A stretch of 64,000 bases of DNA from Halorubrum depositum (GCF_007671725.1 NZ_VCNM01000001.1:1054001-1118000), one strand, 5' to 3'. Positions 7,753 to 16,668 are shown, numbered from the stretch's first letter. A program made the numbers and translations. The notes: generated by a model from the sequence alone, not told the origin.

Positions 7753-8052
7753 TCACCACTCCTTGCAGGCGGCACAGACGAGGGCGCCGTCGTCGACCCA
7801 TCTCCGCGCGACCGAGTCCCCGCATCGGTCACAGGCGGCGCCGCCGGTCGTCCACGTCGCGGTCGGCGTCGCCGGTTCGGCGTGGGCGGTGAGGCCGTCG
7901 GTCGTCTCCTTCTCGTCCGCGTCAGCCGCGCCTCGCTCCTCGTCGGTGTCGACCGCGTCGACCGCGCCCGCCCCCTCATCAGTGTCGACCGCGTCGACCG
8001 CGCCCTCGTCGGCGCCCCCGGCGAACTCGTCGAGCGAGCGGTCCTCCGGCAT
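7753..8052 (-). CDS. Acidic protein with C-terminal zinc knuckle
   Basis: 99 residues. The N-terminal two thirds are Asp/Ala/Glu-rich and disordered, with an internal duplication of AVDAVDTDE. The last 30 residues, CDRCGDSVARRWVDDGALVC followed by AACKEW, form a CxxC...CxxC zinc ribbon. The ATG directly follows the lysS TGA (TGAATG), so it is the last gene of the pyrH-lysS operon. It resembles other short haloarchaeal zinc-ribbon proteins of unknown function. Confidence 0.75.
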   Translation of the reverse strand: MPEDRSLDEFAGGADEGAVDAVDTDEGAGAVDAVDTDEERGAADADEKETTDGLTAHAEPATPTATWTTGGAACDRCGDSVARRWVDDGALVCAACKEW

Positions 8053-9765
8053 TCACGCCTCCCGGCGGAGCCGCGCCACGACGTAGTCGCGCTCCAGTTC
8101 GCCGAGGAACTCGCCGAGCCGCGGCCCCTGCGTGTCGTCGAAGAAGAGGCGGTAGCCGGCCGCGAAGAAGTCGCCGACCTCGACGTCGTGCGCGCGTGCC
8201 GTCTCGTACATCTCCGCCTGGATGGCGTCGCCGTCGTGGCCCGCGGCGACGAAGTCGGCGAGGTCGTCGAGCGCGGCGGCCACGTCCTCGTCGAAGTCGG
8301 CGTCCGGCAGGTCGGTCTGGAGCCGGTAGTCGTACTCGTTTTCGGTGCGCTCGGCCCAGTTTCGCGCCTTCTCGACGCGGGCGAGCGCGGCCGCGACGAC
8401 CTCCTCGGAGGCGTCCTCCGGGATGTGGCCCTCGTCGCGGGCGAGCCGCTCGCGGAAGCCGGGGTCGTCGACCATCCCGAGGACGGCCGCGAACGTGTAC
8501 GGGAGTCGGACGGGACGCTCCGTCGGCGGGTCGTCGGCGCGATCGACGACGAAGGGGTAGGCGCGCTCGGCGAAGGCGGTCAGGTCGTCGTCGTCGACCT
8601 CGCCGAAGTAGGCGCGCTCGAAGCGGTCGAACCGGTCGACGAGCTGGTCGAGCCGCTCGACGTCGAGGTCGCGGGCCTTCTTCGGGTGGAGCGCGAAGAA
8701 GTAGCGGAGCACCGCGGGTTCGAGCAGGTCGAGCAGCTCCGGAACGGTGACGACGTTGCCGGCCGACGAGGAGAGCGGCTCCCCGTTGAGCGTGAACCAC
8801 TCGTACACCATCGGGACGGGCGGCTCGATACCGAGCACGTTCCGCGCGACGTCGACGCCGGAGGGCCACGACCCCTCCGCGTGGTCCTTGCCGAACGGCT
8901 CAAAGTCGACGCCGAGCACCTCCCACTGGCCGGGCCACTCGAGGCGCCACGGGAGCTTCCCCTCGCGGAACGTGGCGGTCCCCTCGTGGCCGCAGCCGTC
9001 GATGACCTCGTCGCCGACCTCCATGTCGGTGCAGACGTAGTCGACGGTCTCGGCGTCGAGGTCGACCGCCGTCACCGTCTCGGTCACCTTGCCGCACGCC
9101 TCGCAGATCGGGTTGAACGGGACGTACTCGTCGTCGACCTTGTCCTGGTACTGCGAGAGCACCTCGCGGACGCCATCGAGGTCGGAGAGCACCGTCCGGG
9201 TCACGTCGTCGAAGTCGCCGTCGGCGTACAGCTCGGTGTTCGAGACCATCTCGACGGGGACCCCGAGCCGGTCGGCGTCGGCCTTCAGGAGGGCGGCGAA
9301 GTGGGCCGCGTACGACTCGCGCTCGCCGAACGGGTCGGGGATCGCGGTGTACGGCTTCCCGAGGTTGCGGCCGAGCGCGCCCGCGTCCACCTCGCCGAGG
9401 CCGACGATCTTGCCGTCGGCGTTCGCCAGTTTCCGGGGGAGCTTGCGGAGGGGGTCCTTGTCGTCGGAGGTGAACACCTGGCGGACCTCGTGCCCGCGCT
9501 CGCGGAGCACCGCGGCGACGAAGTACCCCCGCATGATCTCGTTGAAGTTGCCGAGGTGCGCGACCCCGGAGGGGGAGACGCCGCCCTTGATCACGATCGG
9601 TTCGTCGGGGTCGCGGGCCTCGATCTCGTCGGCGACCACGTCGGCCCAGAAGGCGCGGAAGTCTCCGTCACCGTCGGCCTCGTCCGCCGCCTCGCCCGCC
9701 CCCGCCGCGCCGTCGGCGTCCCGCGCCTGCTCGGAGAGGATATGGGGGGAGTCGTCGTCGCTCAC
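8053..9765 (-). CDS. lysS: Lysyl-tRNA synthetase, class I
   Basis: 570 residues. This is the archaeal class I LysRS: the HIGH-like motif HLGN sits in GGVSPSGVAHLGNFNE (near residue 70) and the KMSKS-like motif in PLSSSAGNVV (near residue 330), with a zinc-type CEACGK segment between. I choose GTG at 9765 because it overlaps the pyrH stop as GTGA and directly precedes the acidic leader SDDDSPHILSEQ. The frame stays open for about 300 codons further upstream, but that stretch is the antisense/offset shadow of pyrH. Confidence 0.95.
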   Translation of the reverse strand: MSDDDSPHILSEQARDADGAAGAGEAADEADGDGDFRAFWADVVADEIEARDPDEPIVIKGGVSPSGVAHLGNFNEIMRGYFVAAVLRERGHEVRQVFTSDDKDPLRKLPRKLANADGKIVGLGEVDAGALGRNLGKPYTAIPDPFGERESYAAHFAALLKADADRLGVPVEMVSNTELYADGDFDDVTRTVLSDLDGVREVLSQYQDKVDDEYVPFNPICEACGKVTETVTAVDLDAETVDYVCTDMEVGDEVIDGCGHEGTATFREGKLPWRLEWPGQWEVLGVDFEPFGKDHAEGSWPSGVDVARNVLGIEPPVPMVYEWFTLNGEPLSSSAGNVVTVPELLDLLEPAVLRYFFALHPKKARDLDVERLDQLVDRFDRFERAYFGEVDDDDLTAFAERAYPFVVDRADDPPTERPVRLPYTFAAVLGMVDDPGFRERLARDEGHIPEDASEEVVAAALARVEKARNWAERTENEYDYRLQTDLPDADFDEDVAAALDDLADFVAAGHDGDAIQAEMYETARAHDVEVGDFFAAGYRLFFDDTQGPRLGEFLGELERDYVVARLRREA

Positions 9766-10487
9766 GCGTCGCTCCCCTCCGTCCAGTGGGTCGGCTCGTC
9801 GCTGTCGGTCGGGACCACGTCGGTTCCGGTGTGGTCGCCCCGGAGCACGGCGTCGACGACGACGCCCGGGTCCGTCCCGTCGAGGACGACGGCGCGGATC
9901 CCCGCCCGGTCGATCAGCTTGGCCGCGAGCAGGTCCACGGGGGCGGAGGCGCCGGCGTCCCGGCTCATCGGGAGCACGACGTCGACGAGCTCCGCCGGCG
10001 ACATCGACCCGAACTGCGTGGCGTCCGGGTCGACGTTGGGGTCGGCGTCGTACACGCCGTTCGCGCTCGTCGCGTACACGAGGAGGTCGGCGTCGACGGA
10101 CTCGGCGAAGGCGGCGGCGACCGCGTCGGTCGTCTGTCCGGGGGTGACGCCGCCCATCACCGACACCTCCCCGCGGCGGAGCGCCGCGGCGGCCTCGTCG
10201 TACCCCGTCGCCGGCGAGAGGTTCGCGCGCCCGTCGAGCGCGGCGATCAGCAGGCGGGCGTTGAGCCGGGTGGTGCCGATGCCGAGCTGGTCGAGCTCGA
10301 CCTCGTTGGCGCCGAGGTCGCGCGCCGTCTCGATGTAGTCGCGCGCGACGCCGCCGCCGCCGACGACGACGCCGACCTCGCAGCCGTCGGCGACGATGTG
10401 CTCGACCGCCTCGGCGTACGCGGCCACCCGGTCGGGGTCGAGATCGGGCGCGAGCACGCTCCCGCCGATAGAAACGACGACTCTCAT
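9762..10487 (-). CDS. pyrH: UMP kinase
   Basis: 241 residues of the amino-acid-kinase fold: MRVVVSIGGSVLAPDLD (phosphate loop), VVVGGGGVARDYI, and the nucleotide-site segment YATSANGVYDADPN. It phosphorylates UMP to UDP in pyrimidine nucleotide synthesis. A Thr/Ser/Glu-rich 15-residue tail extends past the usual end. It overlaps lysS by 4 nt and is likely the first gene of the operon. Confidence 0.93.
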   Translation of the reverse strand: MRVVVSIGGSVLAPDLDPDRVAAYAEAVEHIVADGCEVGVVVGGGGVARDYIETARDLGANEVELDQLGIGTTRLNARLLIAALDGRANLSPATGYDEAAAALRRGEVSVMGGVTPGQTTDAVAAAFAESVDADLLVYATSANGVYDADPNVDPDATQFGSMSPAELVDVVLPMSRDAGASAPVDLLAAKLIDRAGIRAVVLDGTDPGVVVDAVLRGDHTGTDVVPTDSDEPTHWTEGSDA

Positions 10488-10631
10488 TACCGTCGCATAC
10501 CCCTGTCTCGCTCTTAAGGATTATCAAGGCCGGACGCCCCCGGGTTCCCGAAGCGGTCACCGCGGAAGCGAACGCGGGCGCTCGGCGCGCCGGCGGGAAA
10601 CGCCTAAGCCGCTCGCACTCCGCCCTCCGGT

Positions 10632-11480
10632 ATGCAACCGATAGCGATCGCGGGTCCGGGCGCGGAGGACCTTGCGGGGGCACTGACCGACCGGCTCGAC
10701 GGCCGAACCGCGGTCGTGAACCGCGCGAACGGTGACGACGGCGGGAACGCGAACGACGAGGCCACCGACGGCGGCGTCGCGGTCGAGGCGTCGGCGGACC
10801 GGACCGACGCCGACACCGAGGTGACGCTCGGGGGCGACGGCGAGTGGACCGGCCGCGGGCGCGTCGACGGCCTCGACGCGTTCCTCGACGGGCTCGCGCC
10901 CGACCACGACTACCTCGTCGCCGTCGGCGATTCCCGACTTCGCGTGCCGACGGTCCTGCTCGGAGCGGACGCGGACTCGGAGGACGTGCCCGGGACGGTG
11001 ATCGCCGCCGCCGACGCGCCCGCGGGCGTCGACCTCGACCGCCTCGTCGCCGACCTCGACGCCGCGGAGCCGTGGATCACGCGCGAGACGCTCGTGCGAC
11101 GGGTCGAGGCGTCCGCGGACGCGGACCGCGCGGGTGCGATCGCGACGTTCACCGGCCGGGTCCGGGCGCGGGACGCGCCCGACGACGACCGCACCACCCA
11201 CCTGGCCTTCGAGAAGTACGAGGGGGTCGCCGCGGAGCGCATGGACGCGATCGCGGCGGAGCTGACCGAGCGCGACGGCGTGTTCGACGTCCGGATGCAC
11301 CACCGGACCGGCGTTATCGAGGCGGGCGAGGACATCGTCTTCGTCGTCGTCCTGGCGGGGCACCGGCGAGAGGCGTTCCGGACCGTGGAGGACGGGATAG
11401 ATCGGCTGAAAGACGAGGTCCCTATCTTCAAGAAGGAGACGACCGAGGCCGAGGAGTTCTGGGTTCACCGGCACGACTGA
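10632..11480 (+). CDS. moaE: Molybdopterin synthase catalytic subunit MoaE with MobB-like N-terminal region
   Basis: 282 residues. The C-terminal ~130 residues are a complete MoaE: AGAIATFTGRVRARD, HLAFEKYEGVAAERMD, VRMHHRTGVIEAGEDIVFVV, and the active-site lysine region PIFKKE...EFWVHRHD. The N-terminal ~150 residues begin like MobB (IAIAGPGAEDLAGALTDRL), but the GxxGxGKT P-loop is missing, so nucleotide binding is doubtful. MoaE transfers sulfur from MoaD thiocarboxylate to precursor Z. The gene diverges from pyrH. Confidence 0.9.
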   Translation: MQPIAIAGPGAEDLAGALTDRLDGRTAVVNRANGDDGGNANDEATDGGVAVEASADRTDADTEVTLGGDGEWTGRGRVDGLDAFLDGLAPDHDYLVAVGDSRLRVPTVLLGADADSEDVPGTVIAAADAPAGVDLDRLVADLDAAEPWITRETLVRRVEASADADRAGAIATFTGRVRARDAPDDDRTTHLAFEKYEGVAAERMDAIAAELTERDGVFDVRMHHRTGVIEAGEDIVFVVVLAGHRREAFRTVEDGIDRLKDEVPIFKKETTEAEEFWVHRHD

Positions 11481-11826
11481 CCGGCACTCGGCCGCGGAGC
11501 TGACCGGATCTCGACGCCGCGACTGCCGGCGAACCGACCGCGCGACCGGCGATAGGGGAGTCGCGGCCCGCCATTTACCGGCAATATAACCCGGTTAAGC
11601 CGTGAATTACCGATCTATCGGGACGATTAAGCTCCCGATCGGCGAGCAACAGAAAAAAGATTCAGAACACGGTATAAAATTTCTAATCCGTTTTGAGGGC
11701 GTTGTGAACGGTTTGTCAGACACGTTTTAGCCGATGCCCCCGACCTGAAACGCCGTAAAAGCCACTGAACACCGTCCAACGGTCTCATCTTTATAACACC
11801 TTCCGGAGACAAGCGGTGAGTGTACC
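11481..11826. other. AT-rich intergenic region upstream of 86-residue gene
   Basis: About 345 nt without a credible ORF. The stretch from about 11640 to 11720 is AT-rich. TTTATAAC at 11790-11797 is the probable TATA box for the gene starting at 11827. I see no strong hairpin followed by a T-run for the upstream moaE transcript. Confidence 0.5.
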
Positions 11827-12087
11827 ATGAGCGCGACTGCAAATCCCTCCGCGAACGCGAACCCCACCGACGACCTCAGCAAGGAAGAGCGGCTGAAGCG
11901 GTACCTGCTCGACCGCGCCGAGGACGGCGAGATGTACTTCAAAGGGAAGTTCATCGCCGACGACGTCGACCTCTCGCCGAAGGAGATCGGCGCCCTGATG
12001 GTGAAGCTCCGCGACTCGGCCACGGAGCTCACCGTCGAGAAGTGGTCGTACACGGGCGCGACGACCTGGCGCATCGAGCCCGCCTGA
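11827..12087 (+). CDS. Small haloarchaeal protein, DUF7123-like
   Basis: 86 residues. After a disordered Asn/Ala leader, LSKEERLKRYLLDRAEDGEM, FIADDVDLSPKEIGALMVKL and WSYTGATTWRIEPA suggest a compact winged-helix-type domain. I recall this family as ubiquitous in haloarchaea without assigned function (DUF7123 from memory). It has its own promoter. A DNA-binding role is possible but only inferred from fold impression. Confidence 0.7.
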   Translation: MSATANPSANANPTDDLSKEERLKRYLLDRAEDGEMYFKGKFIADDVDLSPKEIGALMVKLRDSATELTVEKWSYTGATTWRIEPA

Positions 12088-12262
12088 CGAGGACCGACGA
12101 GCCCGCCTGACGGCTGGCACACCACGCGCTCTCGCGCGTCCCCGCTTTCTCTCACACGCGGCCCCCTTCCCCCGGGGTCGACCGTTCCCCGAACAGCTCC
12201 GGCGACGCGTCGCGTCGGTCGGCGGCGCTCGCCCTTCGATCTGCGCCGCGGTCGACGCGGGG

Positions 12263-12270
12263 TTTATACT
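12263..12270 (+). promoter_or_regulatory. TATA box of site-2 protease gene
   Basis: TTTATACT, centred about 26 nt before the ATG at 12293; indicates a leaderless transcript. The 205 nt between the previous gene and this box are GC-rich and hold nothing else I can identify. Confidence 0.6.
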
Positions 12271-12292
12271 CGCCGACCAGTTACGACCGACG

Positions 12293-13444
12293 ATGCCAGA
12301 ACACGAGGACGGGGAGGCGTCGACGGGGCCCGACGTCCCGCGTCCGGAGCCGCTGCGGACGTTCTTCAGGGTGGACGAGATCCGTCGGGAGAACGGACGC
12401 GTTCGGTACGTCGGCGAGTCGTACGTCCCCGAACGCGCCCTGCAGCGGAAGCTTGTTCCCCCGTTCCGAGACGCCGGCTACGACGTCGACCTCGAGGCGA
12501 ACGGCGACGGGCACGTCGTCGTCGCGACGCCCTTTACTCGGGGACGCGAGGGGGTCCCGTGGCTCAACCTCGCCCTGTTCGCGGCGACGGTATGTACCAC
12601 CCTGTTCGTCGGCGCCTACGGCTGGTACTACGTCGGCTGGGAGGAGATCGCCGCGAACCCGCTGACGATACTGCAAGCGTGGCCCTTTACCGCGGCCGTG
12701 CTCGGCGTGCTGATGACCCACGAGCTCGGGCACTACGCCGCCGGTCGGTACCACGGGGTCAGCGTCTCGCTCCCGTACGTCATCCCGTTCGCCTTCCCGT
12801 TCGGCACGCTCGGGGCGGTGATCCGGATGCGCGGACGGATGCCTTCCCGGAAGGTGCTGTTCGACATCGGCGCGGCCGGACCGATCGCGGGGCTCGTCGC
12901 CACCGTCGTCGTCACCGCCATCGGGCTCTCGCTCGATCCGATCCGCGTCCCGGCGGAGCTCGCGAACGCCTCCGGGACGATGATCCGCTTCAACAACCCG
13001 CCGCTGCTGGATATCATCGCCGCCCTCGTCGGCCAGCCGACCGGGTACGAGGACCCGACGCTCACGGCGCATCCGGTGGTGATCGGCGGTTGGGTCGGGA
13101 TGTTCTTCACGCTCCTGAACCTCCTGCCCGTCGGCCAGCTCGACGGGGGTCACATCGTCCGCGCGATGGCCGGCCCGCGACAGGAGACGATCGCGGCGCT
13201 CGTCCCCGGCGCCCTCTTCTCGATCGCCGCGTACCTCTACTTCTGGCGCGGCCTCGGGATCGACGAGTCGGTCGGCCTGTGGGGATTCTGGGGCCTGTTC
13301 GCGCTCGTGATCGCCTTCAACGGCCCGGCGACCCCGGCCGACGAGGAGCGGATCGGCTGGCCCCGGTTCGCCGTCGGCCTCGCGACGTTCGCGCTCGGGG
13401 CCCTCTGTTTCCTCCTCGTGCCGATCCAGGTCGTCTCCGCCTGA
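12293..13444 (+). CDS. Site-2 protease family (M50) zinc metalloprotease
   Basis: 383 residues, multi-pass membrane protein. The zinc-binding helix MTHELGHYAAGRYHG has its HELGH at 143-147, and the third-ligand motif LLPVGQLDGGH lies near residue 280. Seven or so hydrophobic segments surround these, and a soluble N-terminal domain of about 85 residues precedes the first helix. Such enzymes cut substrates within the membrane, typically anti-sigma-like or membrane-tethered regulators. No candidate substrate is encoded next to it. Confidence 0.92.
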   Translation: MPEHEDGEASTGPDVPRPEPLRTFFRVDEIRRENGRVRYVGESYVPERALQRKLVPPFRDAGYDVDLEANGDGHVVVATPFTRGREGVPWLNLALFAATVCTTLFVGAYGWYYVGWEEIAANPLTILQAWPFTAAVLGVLMTHELGHYAAGRYHGVSVSLPYVIPFAFPFGTLGAVIRMRGRMPSRKVLFDIGAAGPIAGLVATVVVTAIGLSLDPIRVPAELANASGTMIRFNNPPLLDIIAALVGQPTGYEDPTLTAHPVVIGGWVGMFFTLLNLLPVGQLDGGHIVRAMAGPRQETIAALVPGALFSIAAYLYFWRGLGIDESVGLWGFWGLFALVIAFNGPATPADEERIGWPRFAVGLATFALGALCFLLVPIQVVSA

Positions 13445-13504
13445 CCGGCGGGCGGTCTCGGCGCGTCGACGGCGGCGAGGACGACGCGAGCGACGGCCTT
13501 CGAA

Positions 13505-15178
13505 TCAGTCGTCGCGGCGCTGCTTCATCCCCTGTCTGGTGAACTGAGGCGTGGCGCGGATGCCGCGCTTCTTCCGGAACGAACGGTAGAGCGCGACCGC
13601 GAGCGGGACCGCGAGCAGGAGGACGACGCCGGCGAGCCGCCACGCGTCGGCGAACGAGTAGAGGATCGTCGCGGAGAGGACGCCGACCGCGAGCAGCACC
13701 GAGTAGGCGATCCGCATCGCGAGCTTGTCGAGGACGTTCGAGTCGTCCTCGATCGTGACGTCGACGTGGAGGTCGCCGCGGTTCGCCCGCTCGAGGAAGT
13801 CGTCGGCCTTCGGCGGGACGGTGAACAGCGCCTCGGTGGTGCGCTGGACCTGTCGCCCGGCGTCCTCGGCGAGGTCGCGGGCGGTCTGCTCGTAGTACCC
13901 CTCGTCCCTGAGGTACTCCGTCGCGGTCGAGATGAAGTCGAACTCGGGGTCGAGGGTGACGCAGACCCCCTCGACGACGGTCGCGACGCGCAACACGAGC
14001 GCGAGGTCCGGCGGGAGCCGGAGGGGGAACTCGTATATCGTCGACTCCACCTGCTCGATGATCTGGTTCACCTGGTACTGCTCGATGTCCTCGCCGCTGG
14101 CGTCGGCGATGGCCAGCTCCATCACGTTGCCCATCACCTCGCGGTCCGCCTCGGGCGAGAGCGTCCCCATGGCGATCAGCGTGTCGAGGATGGCGTCGAT
14201 ATCCTGTCGGGCGACGGCGACGTAGAAGTCGACGATCTTCTCCTGGATGAACGGGTCAACGCGCCCGGCCATGCCGAAGTCGTAGAATATCACGGTGCCG
14301 TCGTCGTCGACGGCGAGGTTCCCGGGGTGGGGGTCCGCGTGGAACACGCCGTCGTCGATGATCATCTGGAGGTACACCTCCTGGAGCGTCTCGGCGATGG
14401 CGTTGCGGTCGAACCCCGCGGCGTCGAGCTCGTCGAGCCGGTTGATCTTCACCCCCGGGACGTACTCCATCGTGAGCACCCGCGGCCCGGAGACCGCCTC
14501 GTAGGCGGTGGGGATCCGGATCCGGTCGTTGCCGGCGAAGTTCTTCCTGATCTCCTCGAGCATCTCGCGCTCGCGCTCGTAGTCCATCTCCTCGCGGATC
14601 GTCTTCGCGAACTCGTCGGCGAGATTCTCCAGCGAGAACGCCCGTCCGCTCCCGGTGAACCGCTTGACGATCGGGATCGACCAGCGGATCGTCCGGAGGT
14701 CGGCCTCGACGAGCGACTCGATCCCCGGGCGACGGACCTTCACGGCGACGTCGTTCCCCTCGTAGCGGGCGGTGTACACCTGTCCGAGGCTCGCGCCGCT
14801 TATCGGGTCGCGGTCGAAGTCGTCGAACGTCTCGTCGACGGGGCCGAACTCCTCCTCTAAGACGACCCTCGACTCCTCCCACGGGGCCGGCGGCACGTCG
14901 TCTTGGAGTCCCTCCAACACGTCGATGTACGCCGGCGGGAGGATGTCGGGTCGCGTCGAGAGGATCTGGCCGAGCTTGATGAACGTTGGGCCGAGCGTGA
15001 GCAGGATGTCGAGGAGGACCGCGGCGCGCTCGCGCTGGGTCTCCGCGTCGACGTCGCGGCCCCCGCCGAACAGGAGGAACCGCTTCCGGTCCCGCCAGTA
15101 GGCGACGATCAGCGGCGAGAACCGCCGGAGGACCACGAAGAACCGCCAGTAGGCGCGAAGGTTGACCAGCGTGACCAC
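13505..15178 (-). CDS. ABC1/ADCK/UbiB-family atypical kinase
   Basis: 557 residues. The KxGQ motif is in FIKLGQILSTRPDILP, then GASLGQVYTARYEG, the ATP-lysine VAVKVRRPG, the catalytic loop FHADPHPGN and metal site YDFGMAG. Two hydrophobic helices near the C terminus anchor it in the membrane. In bacteria and mitochondria UbiB/ADCK supports quinone biosynthesis; in haloarchaea a link to menaquinone is inferred only. Start GTG 15178 lies one codon after the sHSP stop in the same frame, so the two genes are coupled. Confidence 0.93.
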   Translation of the reverse strand: MVTLVNLRAYWRFFVVLRRFSPLIVAYWRDRKRFLLFGGGRDVDAETQRERAAVLLDILLTLGPTFIKLGQILSTRPDILPPAYIDVLEGLQDDVPPAPWEESRVVLEEEFGPVDETFDDFDRDPISGASLGQVYTARYEGNDVAVKVRRPGIESLVEADLRTIRWSIPIVKRFTGSGRAFSLENLADEFAKTIREEMDYEREREMLEEIRKNFAGNDRIRIPTAYEAVSGPRVLTMEYVPGVKINRLDELDAAGFDRNAIAETLQEVYLQMIIDDGVFHADPHPGNLAVDDDGTVIFYDFGMAGRVDPFIQEKIVDFYVAVARQDIDAILDTLIAMGTLSPEADREVMGNVMELAIADASGEDIEQYQVNQIIEQVESTIYEFPLRLPPDLALVLRVATVVEGVCVTLDPEFDFISTATEYLRDEGYYEQTARDLAEDAGRQVQRTTEALFTVPPKADDFLERANRGDLHVDVTIEDDSNVLDKLAMRIAYSVLLAVGVLSATILYSFADAWRLAGVVLLLAVPLAVALYRSFRKKRGIRATPQFTRQGMKQRRDD

Positions 15179-15181
15179 CCG

Positions 15182-15631
15182 TCAGGCGTCGGCCTCGTCG
15201 TCGGAACCGTCGGCCTCGCCCCCTTCGTCGGCCTCGTCGTCGGAACCGTCGGCCTCGCCCCCTTCATCGGCCTCGTCGGCCTCGTCGACGGGGATAGTGC
15301 GGGAGGCGTCCCCGGTCCGCTTCGGGATCGTGACCTCGAGTACCCCCCGGTCCATCTCGGCGTCCGCGCCGCTCCCGTCGGCGTCGCCCGGGAGCGGGAG
15401 CTCCGCGTCGAGGAACAGGGGGCGGTCCTCGTTGACGTAGCGGAACCCCCCGGGAACCCCCTTCTCGCGGCGACCCTCGATGACGATCCGGCCGTCCTCG
15501 GCGAGGACCTCGGTCGTCTCCGCGGTCGCGCCGGGGAGGTCGACGACGAGGACGTACCCGTCGTCTGATTCGAGCAGATCCGCAAACACCGCGTCCGGGA
15601 GGTCCCGGAGCGCATCGCGTAACGCTGACAT
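15182..15631 (-). CDS. Hsp20/alpha-crystallin-like protein
   Basis: 149 residues. The alpha-crystallin-type strand pattern is visible (GYVLVVDLPGATAETTEVLA, GRIVIEGRRE, MDRGVLEVTIPKR). The C-terminal 35 residues are an acidic tail carrying a 13-residue tandem duplication (DNA 15187-15264). The ATG at 15631 gives a plausible amphipathic start (MSALRDALRDLPDAVF); the frame stays open upstream, but that is shadow of the next gene. Probably a holdase chaperone, first gene of a pair with UbiB. Confidence 0.85.
   Translation of the reverse strand: MSALRDALRDLPDAVFADLLESDDGYVLVVDLPGATAETTEVLAEDGRIVIEGRREKGVPGGFRYVNEDRPLFLDAELPLPGDADGSGADAEMDRGVLEVTIPKRTGDASRTIPVDEADEADEGGEADGSDDEADEGGEADGSDDEADA
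15187..15264 (-). repeat. 39-bp tandem duplication in sHSP acidic tail
   Basis: Two exact head-to-tail copies of a 39-nt unit (15187-15225, 15226-15264). In the protein this doubles a 13-residue acidic block rich in Glu, Asp and Gly. The frame is kept, and a degenerate third partial copy follows. Confidence 0.85.
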
Positions 15632-15699
15632 GTACACGGGTACGGTCGCCGCGGCGAAAAAGGTGTGGAAAGGGGGGACCGAAACGGGGAGTCGGCGGG

Positions 15700-16446
15700 T
15701 CAGTCGTCGCGGTTGAAATCCAGGTCGATGTCGTCCAAGTCGAGGTCGTTGATGTCCTCTCCCTGCGACTCGCCGGGGAGAATGTCGCCGAGGCTCGCCC
15801 CGAACGCGGCCGCGGCCCAGACGACCGCCACGCGCGAGACCCGTTCGAGCGCGGTCGGGTCGCCCTCGTGGAGCCGCCCCCAGAGGGAGAGCATGAAGAG
15901 GGAGGTGAACAGCGAGACGAGCAGGATCCCGGCGTAGCGGCGCGGGATGACGCCGAGTATCGGATGGCTGATCTCGATCTGCCGGAAGTCGGCGAAGTAG
16001 AGGAGCCCGGCGGTCAACACCAAGACGAACCCCACGTGGGCGAGCAGGAGGACGGGGACGCCGCGGGGGGTTGCCGCGGCGAACCACGCCGCGATCTCGA
16101 AGACGCCCCCCTCGACGAGCAGGGGTAACGCGAAGAGGACCGAACCCACGAACGCCTCGGCCATGTCCCGCGAGGTGTACTTCGTGATCCGCGTCCTGAA
16201 CGCCGCGCTGCCGGGCATCTGCTCGACGAGCGAGATGGTCTGACGCACCTTCTCGCGCTCGTGCTCCCCGTCGACGGTGTCGCTCAGGGCGTCGAGCTTC
16301 GCGAGCAGGTCGTTGATGTCGGGGTTCTCGAGGCCGCCGTTCGCGGGAACGCTCCCGTCGGTCTCGTCGGTCGGTCCCGCCGAGCGGTCCCCGTCGGGAG
16401 ACGAACTCGATCCGACGGACCGTCGTCCCGAGTCGTCGCCGTCCAT
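15700..16446 (-). CDS. Integral membrane protein, DUF2391-like
   Basis: 248 residues from ATG 16446. A disordered Ser/Asp-rich leader of about 50 residues precedes a helical soluble segment (DALSDTVDGEHEREKVRQTI) and about five transmembrane helices (for example VGSVLFALPLLVEGGVFEIA, VLLLAHVGFVLVLTAGLLYF). It ends in an unusual acidic tail ending DLDFNRDD. The pattern matches the DUF2391 membrane family from memory; function unknown. It is separated from the sHSP start by about 70 nt. Confidence 0.75.
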   Translation of the reverse strand: MDGDDSGRRSVGSSSSPDGDRSAGPTDETDGSVPANGGLENPDINDLLAKLDALSDTVDGEHEREKVRQTISLVEQMPGSAAFRTRITKYTSRDMAEAFVGSVLFALPLLVEGGVFEIAAWFAAATPRGVPVLLLAHVGFVLVLTAGLLYFADFRQIEISHPILGVIPRRYAGILLVSLFTSLFMLSLWGRLHEGDPTALERVSRVAVVWAAAAFGASLGDILPGESQGEDINDLDLDDIDLDFNRDD

Positions 16447-16551
16447 TGTCGAACGGTCGACGCGGGCGTCGCAAAAGCGTATCGGCGGCCGGCCCGACGG
16501 GAGGAACGGCGAACCGTTTATATGTCGTGGAGTGTTAACACGTATCACGAG

Positions 16552-16668
16552 GTGAGTACCGACGACATCGAGGACCCGACCACGCAGTCATCGACCGTCG
16601 AGCGGTACCGCGCGTTCACGACCGTCCGATCCGCGCGTTTCGTATCGGGGCGTACCCCCTCGACGTGA
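16552..16668 (+). CDS. Possible 38-residue protein (weak)
   Basis: A GTG at 16552 opens 38 codons (VSTDDIEDPTTQSSTVERYR...) with haloarchaea-like GC3. It is preceded by TTTATAT at about 16517-16523, correctly placed for a short-leader transcript. There is no homologue I recognise and no domain. The stretch could equally be an untranslated transcript. The interval 16447-16751 contains no other candidate. Confidence 0.25.
   Translation: MSTDDIEDPTTQSSTVERYRAFTTVRSARFVSGRTPST

Noticed and set aside
9766-10683. In-frame extension upstream of lysS
   Set aside because: It would place ~300 Arg-rich residues in front of LysRS and overlaps pyrH in another frame; the GTGA overlap gives a natural start.
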